A stretch of DNA of 64,000 bases, taken from NCBI GenBank assembly GCA_903813345.2, contig CAIIXF020000001.1:54703885-54767884 (forward strand), given 5' to 3'. Source of the stretch: Owenia fusiformis (lineage: Eukaryota > Annelida > Polychaeta > Sabellida > Oweniidae). A program made the position numbers and the translations under genes. The first letter of the stretch is position 1; every line of letters starts with the position of its first letter. Of this stretch, positions 50,401 to 61,300 are shown in pieces. Below the pieces are notes generated by a model that saw nothing but the letters and a program-made list of their open reading frames with translations, did no database searches and had not been told where the DNA came from.

Positions 50401-53143
50401 CTTTTAATTTGGTTTGAAGAATTGAGGTCAACAACATTTAATTCACATTGAATTTCTAATTTATTGTCACATACTATTTGTTTGTAAGACAAATTAACTG
50501 GTTTCATGTAAAATCAAACTCTTGGTTATTTAATATTTATTCCTACCAGTATATGATTTCACAATCCGGCTGAATGGTTTATGATTGACTCAAAAGTGTC
50601 AGAATTATTTTTTACCATTATCAACCATTGTTTTTTCTAACCATTATATGTGATTAATGTTGTTTTTATGTATACCTTATCATTTTAATGCTCAAACTAA
50701 GGAAAAATATTAAAAAAATATACACAGGTCCAAGTTGACTAGGAACCATCAGATCGTATTGTGTAAAAGGCAAGATTACCTTCATGGTGTTTTTCTTAGT
50801 CATCATCGTTTTTATTACAAGTACCTCGTTGTCAGCTTCGTAACCGTCGATTGTCCAAAAATAACGTTCGATCGATTTGTCACATAAGGATATGGATTGA
50901 CGGAAACGAGCCCAGCGTGTTTCATGGCCCCGAAGAATTTGATTAAGCCTGGTTCGATTGGAGTGCTGTGCCCAAACACAGAAGCTAAGGTAGTAAAGAT
51001 TGGCAAATAACTTATTCATATAGTCCCTTTTATGTCTCTACGCCTCACAAAAGAGACAATCTATAATTTGTTCGTACTGAAGTGAACAGTCAGACTATAA
51101 TTAATGCATTTTCAATTAAATAAGTGCGTAATCCTCTGCTTAGTTCTATGTTTTCATTGATAAGATTGTTGATCCTGAAACAAGATCGACTGTTGGACCG
51201 GGTATAGAAGGAGAAGTTTGTTTAAGAGGTTCGCAAATAATGAAGGGCTATTTCAACAACACAGTTGCAACAGCTGCTTCAATCGACACTGATGGATGGT
51301 TCTCCACGGGTAAGTTACCACAATATGACCGTTGCTAATCCGTTTATAAATTCCATAACAGTAACTAAATTAAGTACATTGGACAATTATTCAGAGGCTT
51401 TTAATCGATTTGGGCACTTAAACTAAGTGCATACGAATGGACATATCAATTGTAATTTACACCTCGGTGTCCAACTCAAGCGACATTGTGAACATGGTTT
51501 CAATGTTATCAACCGTTTATTTGTAGGTGATTTGGGATATTATGACGACGATAAACACTTTTTCATAGTAGATAGATTAAAAGAGCTTATCAAGTACAAG
51601 GGATATCAGGCATGTAAAATAATTTTAATTTGTTTATTTATTATTTAGACATACACTTTTAAATCAGTGGCACACTAAAAATATTTAGGTGCGTGTACAG
51701 TCAAAATACATACATGATCATTAAAATATCGTTTTTATTAAAAATTATAATTACAATGTACATTCCTAATTTGCAAAGGTATGCAAAAGTCACATTTCTT
51801 GTGTTTTCATATACCGTTAATATAAAATTTAAAAAGTACAAATCAATTCAAATATTGTTCCTGTTTTTGTTTTGGAAATAAACTAGTTTCGCGGGGTTCA
51901 TATTGTAACAGACAAAGAGTAAACTGAAAAAAATAATTTCATATTCTATGTAATCGATTTTATCGATTGACATTCCAACAGTAGTTTTTTAATGAAAAAC
52001 TTAATCAGGAATCTTTTCATTGCCATTTTTAAATCAAACTAAATACAATGATACAGTCTGGGTTTTATAATGGAACGTATTATACATCTTCAGTTTATGC
52101 GACGTTTCTACCCTACATTTGTCCCTGATGCTCCACTTAGCTACAAATACAAACTAATGGACAACATAGCTAATATCTGACCAACCGAAATATTTTGGGG
52201 GTGCTGTCCTATAATTGTCACACAACTTCTACCAATAATCTTACCAAACATTGTATGGGTCAATAGGGGAACATGGTTAGATCCAGTTGAATTGTTATTG
52301 ACTTCAGAATTGCGTAAAACATAGCAAAGAGGGTGTTGATACATTCCATCTAATGCTAATATGAGAACATGCCATTTTGCTCAATTTTTCATCAAAATGG
52401 CCAGTCACCAGCAGAAAACCTCCAAAATAGCTTTGACCAGCATGAATTAAATAACGAAATTATTTAGTTTTGCAACATTTAGCAACATTTTAGTAGCTTA
52501 AATAGCCTACATGTTACATGTATATTACAAAACCTCATATGTACGTATAGCTGTACCTTTTCGTGCTTATATGATATCGCTTGTTGATAAATATACTAAA
52601 TCTAGGTTGCCCCGGCAGAGCTCGAGGCATTGCTTGTTGCGCATCCGTCAATAGAGGACGCTGCTGTGATAGGAGTTCCACATGAAGAGGAGGGAGAATA
52701 CCCAAAGGCATATGTAGTACTGAAACCAGGCCATGAAGTATCAAAGGCGGATATCATTACACACGTTAATAGTAAGTTTATTTTATATCGTATTCTGGTA
52801 AGTTTATATTATATTAATGTTCAGATATGCAACTTTCAATGTACATTAGTAAATTGCGGTATATTTAAGGAGGTATGATGAAACAATTACTGTGCAGTGA
52901 CGCAAAAGAATTACCTTGCAGATAGTACTAAATTATTCTTATTAATATAAACAACCAAATTTATTCTAACATGCATGTGAATAAATTAATTGCAATTCAC
53001 AAATTTCAGGTAAACTTGCATCATTTAAACATATCCGCGCAGGGGTTGAATTTTTAAGAGAGATACCCAAATCTAACAGTGGAAAAATACTAAGACGCAA
53101 ACTTCGGGTACATGCAAAGAAACAGTTGCAGAGTAAACTCTAG
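35430..53143 (+). CDS. Peroxisomal 4-coumarate-CoA-ligase-like / acyl-CoA synthetase
   Basis: Eleven exons: 35430-35531, 36615-36822, 37476-37582, 40200-40403, 40826-41038, 49045-49201, 50889-50989, 51165-51309, 51527-51609, 52606-52771, 53010-53143, giving about 539 residues, normal for the family. It is an AMP-forming ligase: carboxylic acid plus ATP to acyl-adenylate, then CoA thioester. Seen: the AMP-binding signature [12 protein letters not shown] (about 180-191), [10 protein letters not shown] (330-339), GDLGYYDDD (413-421), [20 protein letters not shown] (428-447), and [11 protein letters not shown] with catalytic lysine about 521. The last three residues are SKL, a PTS1 peroxisomal signal. 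The ATG is the first in frame and starts a typical N terminus. Two junctions are uncertain: the exon 5 start (see U12 donor) and the exon 5 end, where AAG|GTAAAT at 41017 competes with CGG|GTAAAG at 41038. The latter keeps conserved residues before VPPIV. The substrate is not predictable; luciferase-like relatives share this fold. Confidence 0.92.
38259..39334 (-). mobile_element. MITE family B, copy 3, interrupted (ligase intron 3)
   Basis: A reverse copy begins GACAAGATGCGAGTA (38261) and resumes at 39246 with AGGGAACTTTG through GCCACCTGGTGGCGAAACTGG to about 39,334. The middle is displaced by a fold-back element at 38525-39241. Confidence 0.75.
38525..39241. mobile_element. 0.7-kb fold-back element nested in MITE B
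   Basis: The ends AGGAGTGGTATCGATATGG and its inverted counterpart (CCATATCGATACCAATCCT) are near-perfect. Homology continues inward almost to the centre, for example TTCCGAACCTCGTTGGAAC at about 38,752 and GTTCCAACAAGGTTCGGAA at about 38,990. The whole element could therefore form one long hairpin. The right flank is TTAA and the left is TTCA, so a TTAA target with one mutation is likely. Confidence 0.75.
40404..40412 (+). other. Probable U12-type 5' splice site of ligase intron 4
   Basis: The exon ends AAA and the intron begins GTATCCTTA, matching the minor-spliceosome donor consensus RTATCCTT in its first eight bases. The donor is in phase 0. The attractive TTTCAG acceptor at 40836 would break the frame, whereas the pyrimidine-poor AAAG at 40825 keeps it. 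U12 introns typically lack a polypyrimidine tract. A possible branch-site-like CTTATTAA lies just upstream (about 40,811-40,818) but matches the U12 branch consensus poorly. Confidence 0.55.
41427..42335. mobile_element. Fold-back element J, copy 1 (ligase intron 5)
   Basis: The segment is largely self-complementary about a centre near 42,000: CACACAAGGATCAACTTTAT at about 41,901 is mirrored by AAAGTTGATCCTTGTGTGA at about 42,101. The outer region, with CGAAAGGGCTAAACGGCTTG at about 41,579, recurs inverted at 45,157-45,176. No coding evidence: open frames of about 80 codons occur in each copy because of the repeat. Confidence 0.75.
42830..43870. repeat. AGGTCA-rich tandem array 1 (ligase intron 5)
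   Basis: About six diverged units of 150-190 bp, each containing variants of AAGGTCAAAGGTCAATATCT, AGGTATTTGGCGTTTT and GACCCTTGGCGACTCATGAT. Perfect AGGTCA-A-AGGTCA motifs occur at 42983-42995 and 43283-43295, and single AGGTCA half-sites are numerous. It lies between the two J fold-back copies. Confidence 0.85.
44012..44085 (-). mobile_element. tRNA-derived SINE head
   Basis: The minus strand reads TAGTTCAGGCAG (A-box-like, plus coordinates 44063-44074) followed by AGAGCATC, then a diverged B box GGTTTGGTTCC (44020-44030). The spacing fits a tRNA promoter. The stems do not complete a functional tRNA. Confidence 0.5.
44440..45312. mobile_element. Fold-back element J, copy 2 (ligase intron 5)
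   Basis: Self-complementary about a centre near 44,750, and inverted relative to copy 1, so 41427-45312 is itself a large imperfect inverted repeat with the AGGTCA array and a SINE in the loop. Confidence 0.75.
46610..46646 (+). repeat. MITE family B, left-end fragment
   Basis: Only the terminal segment (GACTCAGATGCGCGTAGATA followed by GTTACCAGTTT) is present. It may be a truncated insertion or a recombination remnant. Confidence 0.6.
47189..47366 (+). repeat. Dispersed repeat H, copy 1
   Basis: Begins near GGTATAGGAT and includes CCCTTCGGTCCTTACGGTCC, AGATCTGCATATCTCCCTCT and CCATATCCAAAACCTCCCAG. A same-orientation copy is at 62230-62412. Both copies preserve an open frame reading FGPYGPSGR followed by [16 protein letters not shown], but it is too short and too repeat-bound to call a gene. 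Confidence 0.7.
48085..48520. repeat. AGGTCA-rich tandem array 2 (ligase intron 5)
   Basis: Three to four units of the same family as array 1, with GTGACCCTTGGCGACCC and AGGTCAAGG variants. AGGTCA-A-AGGTGA at 48425-48437 is a one-mismatch DR1. Array and intron run in the same direction as in array 1. Confidence 0.8.
48772..48808 (+). ncRNA. Degenerate hammerhead-ribozyme-like motif
   Basis: CTAT-GC-CTGATAA, then a GCC/GGC helix with a TGATAA loop, then GAAA and ATAG. This has the order core CUGAxGA, stem II, GAAA, with the outer CTAT/ATAG able to pair. The G of CUGAUGA is A here, so it is probably inactive. Small hammerheads with such short stems occur in the terminal repeats of Penelope-like elements. 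No reverse transcriptase is visible nearby. It could be a chance match. Confidence 0.25.
49595..49658 (+). repeat. Four 16-bp tandem units related to the large minisatellite
   Basis: Units such as CTAGTTAACTCGGACC repeat four times at a 16-bp period. The inverse complement, GGTCCGAGTTAACTAG, shares GGTCCGAGTT with the units at 26980-27492. A further single copy, GGTCCAAGTTGACTAG, lies at about 50,727-50,742. Confidence 0.8.
51610..51615 (+). other. GC donor of ligase intron 9
   Basis: Exon 9 ends CAG and the intron starts GCATGT. The frame and the highly conserved KYKGYQ-VAPAELE junction require this position. The nearby GT would add four bases and shift the frame. The acceptor is a normal CTAG at 52605, so this is a GC-AG intron. 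Confidence 0.85.
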
Positions 53144-53331
53144 TTGACAAGTTTACATCATTGTACAGGGATGGAGTCGTTAATTAACTATGCGAGATTC
53201 AGATTACAACTCAATTGTGATCCTGACGGAGAGCCTCAGTATGTCTGGTCTTCAATGCATGGACTTCACATACATTATGTTTGGGTATTTAAAAAAAGGA
53301 AAAACTACAACCACATGGCGTTATTTTAAGC

Positions 53332-53337
53332 AATAAA
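53332..53337 (+). terminator. Polyadenylation signal of the ligase gene
   Basis: A canonical AATAAA lies 188 bases after the stop codon, giving a plausible short 3' UTR. Confidence 0.6.
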
Positions 53338-54273
53338 GACATTTTTGCCAACCAAGTTTGTACTATAAGGAATGCAATAATAGGATTGCACAATCATCAA
53401 TTTATAAATTTGTCGACTTATATAAACCACAACTACTTTTACATACAATATTTGGTCCTCTAATGTGATAAGAACTAGTTAGCATTCGCGAATTCAACTG
53501 CTGATTGACAATTTAACTACCATTTTATGACCAACTCATTAAAATATGAATAGAACCTGCCACTATCCAATACATATTTGAATGAGCTTGTTAAGCAAAC
53601 AGCTGGTGGTTGAGTTCGCGAATGCTAGCTTAGTGAATGCTCCTGACAAACGTTTTGCGTTTGGTTCATATTAGGTTAACTGTAGTTGATGACAAGGCAA
53701 CATAATATGCCTGATAAAACATTTATGCGTCCTTTAAAGACGAAGATCCATGGTAATCAAAAACAAATAAATATAAGCCCGATGAAAATAGAATAAACCA
53801 CAAAAACTAGAAAACAACAAAACATAATGAAAAATTGACGAGTTTTTAATTCATGATATCCAGTATTCCGTCTTATCTTTGCTTATATGCTTATCTACCC
53901 TTCGATTATCGCCAACAAATTTCCATGGAGATGAATCCAATAAAACGATGTAACATACATGTATATACTTCATAATTAACATCATCAATCTATATTTAGC
54001 AAGAATAATATGCCTCGACATCATTTTCATGAATCTAATATAACTGTGCACATATTATCATTTTAGGAGTGAACCACTGTCGAGTAAATTAAACAAATGT
54101 TCTTTTGCTTGGAATAAAGTACTATCATAGATATAGATGGTGCATGCAATGGAATTGACAATTAAATAATCTCACTCTATCGTAAGCTGCAAAAAAATTC
54201 ACAAGGGTGAAATGTTATTTTGTATTTTTTGATGTGGTTATTAGCGCTTTTATCATGGTATTTACATTCAGCT

Positions 54274-54826
54274 TTAAAGGGTGACGCATATCGTTTAGCA
54301 AATCGAACGCTCGTTTCTGGTGTTGCTCACCGTTTAGTATAAAAGGCCCGATCCCGGAATAATACTCAAGGGTTCACAGGCTCGAGGTCGTTGTGTCAAC
54401 ACCTCTAACTGTTATATAGCATAAGTAAATTATAGATCGTCACATATTTATAAAACGGTGATTTTTATTTTGACAAATCAATTCCACATTTATGGGTGAA
54501 GTTTCAGGATCTTCTATTTGTGTATAATAAGGAAAAATTGACATCTAAATTTCCGCATAACATAATAGCACACAGCTTGGTATATGAAATATAAAGCAGT
54601 TCTAATACAAGGATTTATATTGGCTGTTGTACATATTCTTTGAACGCAATCACTCTATGGATAATGTTTTCAAAATCATTATAAACGGATTACTTTATCT
54701 CAAAGACAATTTCAATAAACTGGATTTTACAGAACTCCCCTTATTTTTTAAAAATGGACTGAACCAGTCGATTCGCCTGGAGCCGCCATATTGTTTTTAT
54801 ACGGGATGCTTATCGGAACCCTTTAA
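54274..54826 (+). mobile_element. TTAA-flanked MITE family D, copy 2
   Basis: A 545-bp insertion (54278-54822) between TTAA tetranucleotides, starting AGGGTGACGC and ending CGGAACCCT, in opposite orientation to copy 1 at 10280-10859. The copies differ by scattered substitutions and small indels. Confidence 0.8.
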
Positions 54827-55109
54827 ACACCATGTTGCTCATGGCATTTTTTGAATGCAAACAGAAAGCCAACAGCATGTAATCAATGGGAGAATTAAGA
54901 CATAAGTTGTTGAGGTAATGTACATGTAGTATGTTTAAACAGAAATGTGAACACTTCAACACGGCGAAATGAATATTCAAAACAGCCCTTAATCAGTATA
55001 TAGAATACTCCACAAAAATCGAGTAACTGAACAAACTGTTTGACTAATGTGTTATTATTATTATCTAAATTAAATAGTTTTCTTTTAATATACATGTATA
55101 CGTACGTGT

Positions 55110-55205
55110 GATGCTCATTATGTATATATAATATATATTTATTATATGTATATATAATAAATATGTATTATATATATTATATATGTATATAACTTTGTAC
55201 ATTAA
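55110..55205. repeat. AT-rich low-complexity tract
   Basis: Alternating TATA/TTAT runs with no unique structure. The open frame crossing it on the minus strand is spurious. Confidence 0.8.
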
Positions 55206-55354
55206 ATAGTAAATCTGTGTTTGCTCAACTATGCACATGTACATCGTATATCGTATATGATATCCCTTTCTCATACAGATAGTTAGTGTGCATGATTGTA
55301 TTCGTAAAATAGTCAACGAATTAACCCGTTTTCGCGTTTACAGAGTTCAGTAAA

Positions 55355-58300
55355 TCAATACTTGTATTCTTCTGCATCTTCACAATATTTAGTTGAAAAG
55401 TCAATTCCAACATCGCTGTCGTCATTGTCATCCCTGTCACTATTCTCAGATGCCAATCCCAACTCGAGTTTCTTTGCGCAACGGTTTAAATATTCTACAA
55501 CGTTTGGATGATGAAATCTCATCGCATCTTCTATTGGCGTGAAGTTCCATCTGTATACAAACAAAGTAGTTTATAAGTCTAATTGTAAAATTCAATAAAC
55601 AGATAAATAGATGTAGTTATCAAAAGATGTAGTTTAAACCACAGACACATTCCCTACCTATCACAGGGTAAATGTAGTTTAAACCATATACACATTACCT
55701 ACCTATCACAAGGGTTGTAAGGAACGTTGCACTTCTCTATGAGAAACTTGACCACACTCAAGTGACCTTCGACAGCCCCAAGGTGCAGGGCTGTTCTACC
55801 ATCATAGTCCGACTGTTTCATATCCATACCAGAAAGGGCAAACCTGCATTAGGAATTATATTATTAATTTAAACAGGGAACGCGATTTTACATGTTTTAT
55901 ACTTGAAATTTTCATTTGATATCGGCGATTGTGAAAAGCATAACAATACTTGAAATATGAATTCTTCTTTAATTTGTTACTTTACTTTATGATATGTGCC
56001 TAAAATGTGGGATGCATTTAGGCACTCGCCTTTAGATTCAAATAGTACAGCGACAGATTCACCAATCGAGGTATGGTCTTGATTTGATTCAAAGGAAATA
56101 CCCCGAACAAAGAAATAAAATATCAAAATTTTGGAACCTTAATGATGATTACCTCCGCATCGCAGTAATATCTCCAATTGATGCAGCAAATAGTAGATTA
56201 ACAACTTGGTTTGCTTCAAAATCACTCTTTCTATTTCGAGGGTCATATTTCGTTGTGCTGTGTTTTAGATTGTCATAATTGTGAAACGGAAATTTTAACA
56301 CAAACTCCTAAAAATAAAACAAAGTACTGTATAGCGCGAATCTGGAAATGTTGTATTTAAGTCAATTCAGACACATGTAGCTAGGTTATAAATGTCTACC
56401 CGTTTTGCATTTGCCCATTGCTCATGTCATAACCATACATGTTTGAATACAGGTTGTCCCAAAAGTTTGCCCCTCCCTAGGTTATATTGATTTGCAAAAT
56501 ATCACGGTTCAACTCTCAAATGGGAAGTTACGGTCATTTTAAAATTCAGTCAAAATAAAGTTCAGTTTTACACCACATCTTCCCTTGGCCAAGCAATTCT
56601 TTGCAAATATGACCTTACAAAATGCCTTCAAATAGTGGTGTTGAATTTTGTAATCCTCTTAAAACCTTTTTATTAATAAAAGGCACTTTAGAAGAGTTTC
56701 TTTGGAGCATCTACCCTCATCGTTCTCTTTTTTCAACTCAATATCAATCCGACCCGAAAAGAATTGTTGCTGTTAACACGGCCAAGGGAGGACACATTTG
56801 ACTAGTGATTTGGTGTGAAATTGAACTTAATTTTGGCCAAACACTAAATTTTGAAATGCCTGTAATTTTTTTCACATTTGAGAGTTGAACAATAATACTT
56901 GGCGAATCAATGTAACTTTACTTATATTAAGCTTTAAATGAAATTGGACACCCTCTATAAAAGGTGGTTTACCTGTGCAAAATGGATTCCTCTTACGCTA
57001 TTTCCCAAATCATCAAGGGGTGGCGACCAAGTACATATCCCCATAACATTGGGCACTACCATCAATATTGCACCTGCAACGCCAGATTTGGCAGGAAGAC
57101 CAACCTAGACCGAAGGTAAAAGTATATTTTGTCGGTGAATTTCATAATGATTTTCTCGTAATGGTCATTTTCGAATGTCAGTTTTTGACGAGCGTATTTA
57201 ATTGTGGTGAGAAAACAATGGCAAATGGGCTTAAATTGACTTCAGATGTGGATATGTACGATACAAAGCTTACATTAGACCTTAAGAGCAGAATGGCTCA
57301 ATATTGTACCTTAAATGCAAACTGTCCGGAATAATCATACATGCCACAAGAGTGCATCAGGGACAACGTGTTTCTGACAGCTTCTGGGGAGAGAATACAC
57401 TCTCCAGTAAGAGGACATATTCCACCATTTGCTAATGTGGCGGCCATAACAGAAGCTGATTCTGCAGTGCATTCAATAGAGCACAACTGGAAAAGGTAAT
57501 TCACATGTTAAAATTGGGTCTCATATGGTGAAAGATCTGGCAATATTCACTGGTCATGCTTATCAAATTGATAAGCATGACCAGTGTATTCACTGGTCAT
57601 GTTCAGTGTATTAAAATCATAAACAGAGTTTACGTATTAAGTGAATTTATCAATTTTTAGACATTTTAAAATAAAATTGAGGATTATGCCCTTGACAGTA
57701 ATATAATAAACACAAATATCTCATTCTATTTTCAATGAATACATGTGGCACACTCTCTCAAGATAATATTCCACCAGCCGAGGGCAGGTATAGTATTTGT
57801 ATAGTATTCACTTGTCATAAGCAAAGAAAATATTCAGTTCTTAAATGTAACGTAATTGTAAACTAAATTGTAATTGTAAGGCTACTTGAGAACGAATCAG
57901 ACACTTACCTGGAAATAAAACTCCAAGGTCTGGGTAAGAATTGTGCCATCGGGGAAACACTAAAAATTAACAAAAGACAGTATTTACCAAAACCAAACAA
58001 GGGACAGGGTGAACAATATCGTACCTTAAATATAGCACTGTGGGCTTGTTGACCCAGACACCAAGATGGGCGCCGAAAACTTACCATCATGTGTAATAAT
58101 TTGAAGAAATTCAGTTAAGAAGTTAGGCTGTAATCACGATGACAAGATTTTGCCTAAAACAAAATGACAACCAGAAAGTAAGTTGGCCGCCGAAAAGTTA
58201 ATTAGCTCTAGGAGAAGTCTTTTCTCAACATGTGTAAAAAATTTAATTAACTCTATTTTAAAGTGGCTTACTTGGTATCGACATGACAATATTTATCTAA

Positions 58301-61300
58301 TAGCTTCCTAAATGGCCACCAGAAAGCAAGATGATGGCCACTCAAAACCTAATCAGCTCTAGAACTTCTAACCATGTACTATATAATATGTGTGAAAACT
58401 TGAAGTAATTCGATCCGTCATTTGGTTTTCCTGGAATCGCGATGACAATATTTATCTAAAAACTTTCAAACAGCCTGCCAGAAAGCAAGATGGCCGCCAG
58501 ACGTAATAAACTCTAGAACTGCTTACAATGTAACATGTGTAAAAATTGAACTAATTTTGTTTAGTGGGTTTCTTTGAATAGCGATGACAGGATTTATTTG
58601 AAGTTATTATATTTCGCTAAGCTGTTTACCTGGAATCGCGATGGCAAGAAAAGTGGCAATAAAAGTGTTTTTAACTTTGGCGGTCTATGTTTTGTATATT
58701 TGAATGTATTAACATGAATAAAGAAGAAAAAAAGAAAAGTGAGACGCCTTTCATCCGCCGATAATGCCCCCGAAATGCTGATGACAGTATCGTACATGTT
58801 TTAAGTACGATAAAAACTTAAAATGTGAGTTTATGTTTAGACTAATAAGGCTGACATTTTAGAGGTGAATATCCTCAGCCCTATTAAGCTTATTAAATAA
58901 GTGTTTTTCAGGTGTCATTGTATTTTATTGGTGGTAAGAAACCCAATAACTTACTCCGTTTTCCCGCATGTAGTACCCCAATGCGAAGTTCCTATCAGCC
59001 GTTTCTCTTTCTGATAGGTATCTAAAACAAATAATTATAATTAGCTGTAACTGTACCTCTAATCATAACTTGAAAATCTATCAATCTACTAAAACATTAT
59101 TTTGCAACTAGGTTCACGATGTGAACGAGTTTGCACCAACATCGAAAAGGTATTAATCTTGAATTTGATACTCTCTCACATGTGTTTCAAATTGAAGAAA
59201 ATCCGACGAATAGTTTCTCTGGAATGGTGATGACAAGACTTCCTGAAAATTCCTGGTAGAAAACAGGATGGTAAAAAACTGTTGAACTTGGTACCATCTA
59301 ACGTGTGCCTTTTAACAAAAAAATGACGACCAGGTGGTTTTTCCAAAATGGCAATGCCAAAATCTATAAAAAATCATCATAAATGGCTACCATAAAACAG
59401 AATGGGCGTATACATTGTACGTACAAAGATGATAATCCCACAAACCGTTTTTTGCAATTGCTGACAAGAAATCTCTAAAATCGCTGCAAGAAAACAAGAG
59501 AATTGCCTAAAAGTCAATGAATTAATTTTGATGCATGAGTACAAATCCGACGATCCGACATTTCCTAGAATCGCGATAATAATATTTTTCAAAAACATCT
59601 AAAATGGCTTCTAGAAAACAATATTGTCACCATCATATAATAGACATATACACGGAGGTGTTTTGACATGACTACCCCTGTTTCAATATTTTCAAAATGT
59701 TAGTTGGCTGTCCTGTTCACTCCACCTTCTCGTATAATAAACCAACTCATTGTCTTCTTTTTAAAAATAGAATATCTAGACATGTGATAATATTAGCTTT
59801 AGAGGGAACAGCCATCTAGAAGTAAAACTGGATGGAGGCCAGATGTCAAAATGGCCTGCCTGCCTGAAGGTAAGAACAATGATTAAACAAGATAAACACA
59901 AAAATGGTAAAAAAACATGGTAAAGGAAAACGAAACAAAAAGTGCAACCTGATACACTAAATCAAGTCTAAATATTCAAATCAATTGCAAGGTGTTCTGC
60001 TCTGCGATAGTTCACCGTGAAAACGTCGTATTATTCATGCATAATCAAAGGCCTTTTCAAAGATTTCAGATTTCTAACTAGTAACTTTCATTTTCTCTTA
60101 TATGTGACATTATTCAACATCGTTACTCTCAAATTAAAATTACTTACGTTGCATTACTGAAACTAATAAATTCTCCCCCAGCTAGTCGTCTGTACTGATT
60201 CTGAGCCTATGAACAAAGCAGTTTGAATTAACGAATCATTATTACATTCATGTTTATCAAAACAATGTAAAATGGACACACATAATATTGTGAAGACAAT
60301 CTCTTTATTCATTAGCAAATGAGTATAAGTTGTCAAAATAGTAATATGATTCTACAGAGAGTAGGGCGTCCGTGTCGCTGTCAATATAACTGATCATAAT
60401 GAATAAAGGATTATTAGCATGTGAAGCATGATCGACCATTGTATAGGTCGGTTAATTAAATATATGTGTGGGATTCAACATATCTCTAGTCAACATAGTG
60501 AATTCTGTGAATTATTTAATTTAGAGCCTAAAAGTACAGCAAAAAGAAAGAGCTCGAGAAAACAGCATTCTGTTCCATATTTTAATTTCAGCAATACTAA
60601 ACTTACAAAATCAAATCGATCTGCAATCTGTTTATTTGGTTTCAGCAGCGACGCAACAAGTATGGCCCCTGCATTAATCATTGGGTTGTGTGGCTTCTCT
60701 GTAAAATAAGCAGCCGCACACATGTCATATTCACTATTATCACTGAAACGAGTATCTAAATTGATTAGCATGCCTGTACAAACATTAGTGATTCGGACGT
60801 AAATTCAAAAATAGTTCAAAAGACAGCCAACGGAGCAAATTGATGCCACTGGATGCAAAATGGCAACCAATGAAAAAAATAAACAAAGAATTTATTTCTG
60901 GACTTACTTTTTTGATCTAATGATAACTCGTTAAAGCTTCTTCCACTTGGTTCTTGGCCCACATATCTATGTACCTCCTCAGCGCCAAGGTCACTCACAG
61001 CAAGTGAATAATTGAGAGGCTTGGAGCATGATTGGAGACAGAATGGAATGGTACAGTCACCAACACTGTGTCTGAAATCAATTACTGAGATGTGAGTAGG
61101 TAGTTACCAGTTTCGCCACCAGGTGGCTAATTCGGGGGAAATTACATGACTGGGTATTACCATTCTCATACTCAGACCATCTTTGCTATGCACAATAATT
61201 AAATTCTAGAGGGAAACTGAGAGAAAGCTGTTATATCTCACGATGGGGTATTACACAGTTCCCCTAAACTTGAACAATCATCAGTTTTAGTGATTCGCTT

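Larger units (their letters stand above)
53338..55354. other. Intergenic region between converging genes
   Basis: Contains MITE D copy 2 (54274-54826) and an AT dinucleotide-rich tract. There is no other gene. A TTTATT at 55138-55143 is a possible minus-strand AATAAA for the glutaminase gene, but it sits in the low-complexity tract. Confidence 0.5.

Noticed and set aside
60428-60709. 93-codon plus-strand frame
   Set aside because: It is antisense to glutaminase exon 60607-60698 and its flanking intron.
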